This document shows, piece by piece, positions 62,091 through 64,000 of a DNA stretch of 64,000 bases. Positions within the stretch are counted from its first letter, which is position 1. Every line of letters begins with the position of its first letter. A program made the position numbers and the translations under genes. This DNA comes from Acanthaster planci (Eukaryota > Echinodermata > Asteroidea > Valvatida > Acanthasteridae), in contig NW_019091453.1 in NCBI RefSeq assembly GCF_001949145.1, positions 419,019 through 483,018 of the forward strand, read 5' to 3'. The notes under the pieces were generated by a model, which worked only from the letters and a program-made list of their open reading frames with translations, did no database searches and was not told where the DNA came from.

Positions 62091-62933
62091 ATGGGCCTAG
62101 CACCTAGCTTCCCCATCGAAATGGAGCCTATTTCCTTCGAGCCTTCGGAGTTCTTCACCAGTACCGGTAAGCGCCGTGTCGTGAATAACCAGGAGCTGGT
62201 GGTGCGGTGCCACGCCACATCATTCCACCGTATCCACGAAAATATATACGGAGATATGCTGGAGGCCAGGCGAAAGTTTCTCGTTCCTAGACAGCACTTA
62301 GAAAAAGTTGATTTTGATGAGCTCTCGCGTGAATACCCGCACTGGAATGCTGCCAACATAGCAGAATTCCGCATAGAGTTTATTAATCATGATCAGGACG
62401 AAGACGCACTGCTCAACTTTGAAGACACCTGTAGAACTCTGGATAAATTAGGCGACAATTCACCTCTGGATCTAAGATATCACTACTACAAGGAGACCAT
62501 GACGCCAGAGCTGGAAAAAGTAGATTTCCACGACTTTTTAAAACTGTGCGATAAACTACGCCAAGCAAAGGACGAGATGGACGCTTACGGACTTCCAATG
62601 CCGACGGGAATATCACCACTTTCTAAACAACGAAACACCATGGAGAGGTTAGAGCGACAAGCCCTAGCCGGGGCCCAGGGTGGACACAACTGTGAGTGTC
62701 CAGCCGTGGAGGCCGGTGGCGAAAACCGACATGAGAATCCAAGCCGTAGCCGATCGTGCAAAGGGAAATGTAAAGCTAGTGTGGGTCGAGTGGATCACTA
62801 CGCCCTGCGACAGCAGCAACAGCAGGAGTTTGGGGATCCCTGGGAGCTACGACCAGACTTCATCCCGAAGGCTGTGGATGAAACAAGGTACAGTTCGGAT
62901 GACTCCATTGTTAATGTTGACAGGGTAACATGA
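62091..62933 (+). CDS. EF-hand-pair protein, AIF1/swiprosin-like, apparently single coding exon
   Basis: The reading frame gives 280 residues from the ATG at 62091, which has a strong context (AAGATGG). The open frame extends back to a stop at 61932-61934. It could start at the weaker ATG at 62043, which would add a short hydrophobic N-terminus. Residues 90-120 form an EF-hand: helix, then a loop at 101-112 with Asp at loop positions 1, 3, 5 and 12, Ala instead of Gly at 6 and Leu at 8. The following CRTLDKLG and a degenerate second hand (about 128-156, with VDFHDFLKLCDKL) resemble the AIF1/swiprosin pair. Residues 157-193 look helical. The C-terminal part is low in complexity, with Cys pairs (201/203, 223/227) and QQQQQ at 241-245. 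The exact family is not recognised. Calcium binding by hand 1 is plausible and hand 2 looks inactive. Donor-like sites occur at 62168 and 62888, so the tail could differ. Confidence 0.75.
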   Translation: MGLAPSFPIEMEPISFEPSEFFTSTGKRRVVNNQELVVRCHATSFHRIHENIYGDMLEARRKFLVPRQHLEKVDFDELSREYPHWNAANIAEFRIEFINHDQDEDALLNFEDTCRTLDKLGDNSPLDLRYHYYKETMTPELEKVDFHDFLKLCDKLRQAKDEMDAYGLPMPTGISPLSKQRNTMERLERQALAGAQGGHNCECPAVEAGGENRHENPSRSRSCKGKCKASVGRVDHYALRQQQQQEFGDPWELRPDFIPKAVDETRYSSDDSIVNVDRVT

Positions 62934-63183
62934 CACAGATATTTTCTAGGTTCCGTAAGCAATAACCTGTACGATGCGCAAACAGCCAAAGTACACACTC
63001 GACTGAACCTTCCAAACAAGTTGCGATACGATACGAAAAACTGAACCACGGAAAGATTTGACTGAATTAACAAACGTAAAACAAGAAGAGAAATTACAAC
63101 GCATTCTTGACAGGTTTTCCAGCTGTGAAAAATTGCAATACACTATGTGTATTGAACAGTGACGGAAAGAACAAAACACACGA

Positions 63184-63189
63184 AATAAA
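63184..63189 (+). terminator. Possible polyadenylation signal of the EF-hand gene
   Basis: A plain AATAAA lies about 250 bases after the stop codon at 62933, a normal distance for a compact 3' UTR. There is no other support. Confidence 0.35.
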
Positions 63190-64000
63190 CTGAAACAAAG
63201 AAGCAGTATATGCAAGTATTTACATACAGACAAGATATAAAGTACTATAGCTGTTAACAATCGTAATAATGTTTAAAAATCCCTTTCAATATGGGTTTGC
63301 TTATTGAAGTATTAATGTTGGACTTCCAAATTAAATTTGAAATAGATGCTGGAATGCCATATCCCTGAACAATATCCAGATACTCTTGAAGTTTGATTGA
63401 TGGTTGCTCATGCCATGATCATGTGACAAAGAATTGGCCACATTTTACAAAGAAAACAACCTTCCCTGGTTTTAGTGTAAAACACTCATTAATGCTGGTT
63501 CTCTAAATTTCCACATCAAGTCAAGCAACTATGACAAGAACTTCTTTCACGGAAGTCACCAGTTCGAGCGTTTTTATTCAGGGAAAGGTTTATAATTTGT
63601 CGCCAATTTTGCAAAGTTCAAGCTTCAATAGTGCCTGTGGTATGGCTACAGTTCACCAGTATGTTGTACATATGATTTTCTTTTCCTCCGTAATAGTGTA
63701 CAATTTGGCATGCGTATTGCTTACAATTGACTGTGCTTGACACATCTACACAGGGTTCCAGAATATATCAATCAAAAAGTGAAAGTCTTGGTCCCCTAAC
63801 CCTTACCCTCAAAATGAAGGGGATGGGGGAAGTGTACCAGTTTCAAGTGGTTGTCTTTTTCTTCTCAATTGAACCCTTTGTTGAGCTGTCATATTACAGT
63901 ACAGTTATTGGGTGTCTAGAATTACACTGCATAGGCGTCTTTAACTAAATAGGCCTACATAGCCTGCTTTTTCTCCCCCGTACAATTTTGCACCTACAAA

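Larger units (their letters stand above)
28865..64000 (-). other. RAD51B: RAD51B gene, 3' portion (partial; 5' exons outside window)
   Basis: The span covers the exons of one minus-strand gene recognised as RAD51B. In vertebrates this RAD51 paralogue joins RAD51C, RAD51D and XRCC2 in the BCDX2 complex, which helps load RAD51 on single-stranded DNA in the nucleus. Four consecutive exons or candidate exons lie in the window. Introns measured between them are 3,628 bp (36193-39820), 6,038 bp (30048-36085) and 1,006 bp (28963-29968). I searched by eye for the preceding exons, which should carry the Walker A motif, the Walker B strand and the segment before the NQITT motif. I did not find them up to 64000, so the gene should continue beyond the right end. 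The high-coordinate boundary given here is the window edge, not a gene end. Confidence 0.85.

Noticed and set aside
61959-62933. 324-residue version of the EF-hand protein starting at 61959
   Set aside because: The codon at 61959 is GTG. The first ATG with a good context is at 62091, and the hydrophobic lead may be untranslated.
1-64000. CRISPR arrays, operons, phage or bacterial mobile elements
   Set aside because: No regular spacer arrays or bacterial-type genes were seen. The sequence is clearly from an animal genome.

Overview
This is eukaryotic, intron-rich animal DNA. It has no operons, ribosome-binding sites or long bacterial-type genes. Short exons are bounded by GT-AG splice sites and sit in large AT-rich introns, with MITE-, SINE- and minisatellite-type repeats around them. 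The palindrome TACATGTA occurs at least 29 times by hand count, where chance predicts one or two. This excess, a GGGCCCAATTTCA-type MITE and tRNA-derived SINE sequence suggest a marine invertebrate, most likely a non-vertebrate deuterostome such as an echinoderm. That placement is inference and no species is claimed. A run of 537 N's (25144-25680) is an assembly gap.

The main gene is the 3' part of RAD51B, a RAD51 paralogue of homologous recombination, on the minus strand. Three exons are firmly readable: 39821-39917, 36086-36192 and 29969-30047. They join in exact reading phase and encode consecutive blocks of the C-terminal RecA-like core. A fourth, in-phase candidate terminal exon with a very strong acceptor lies at 28865-28962. 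The 5' exons, including the Walker A exon, were not found up to position 64000. The intron upstream of 39917 is therefore longer than 24 kb.

Inside that long intron, on the opposite strand, is an apparently intronless coding region (62091-62933). It encodes a roughly 280-residue EF-hand-pair protein related to the AIF1/swiprosin type. If the missing RAD51B exons lie beyond the window, it is a nested antisense gene.

Region by region: 1-28864 shows no gene I can support and looks like sequence 3' of RAD51B, with a 303-bp MITE, a palindromic element, two copies of a roughly 440-bp dispersed repeat and the gap. 28865-39917 holds the RAD51B exons, with several compact GC-richer blocks in the introns. 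39918-62090 is the long intron, with tandem and dispersed repeats, a SINE, three notable hairpins and several enhancer-like blocks. 62091-64000 is the EF-hand gene and its 3' flank. I found no previously undescribed molecular system. The most interesting leads are the nested gene, the intronic candidate regulatory blocks and the near-perfect hairpins.
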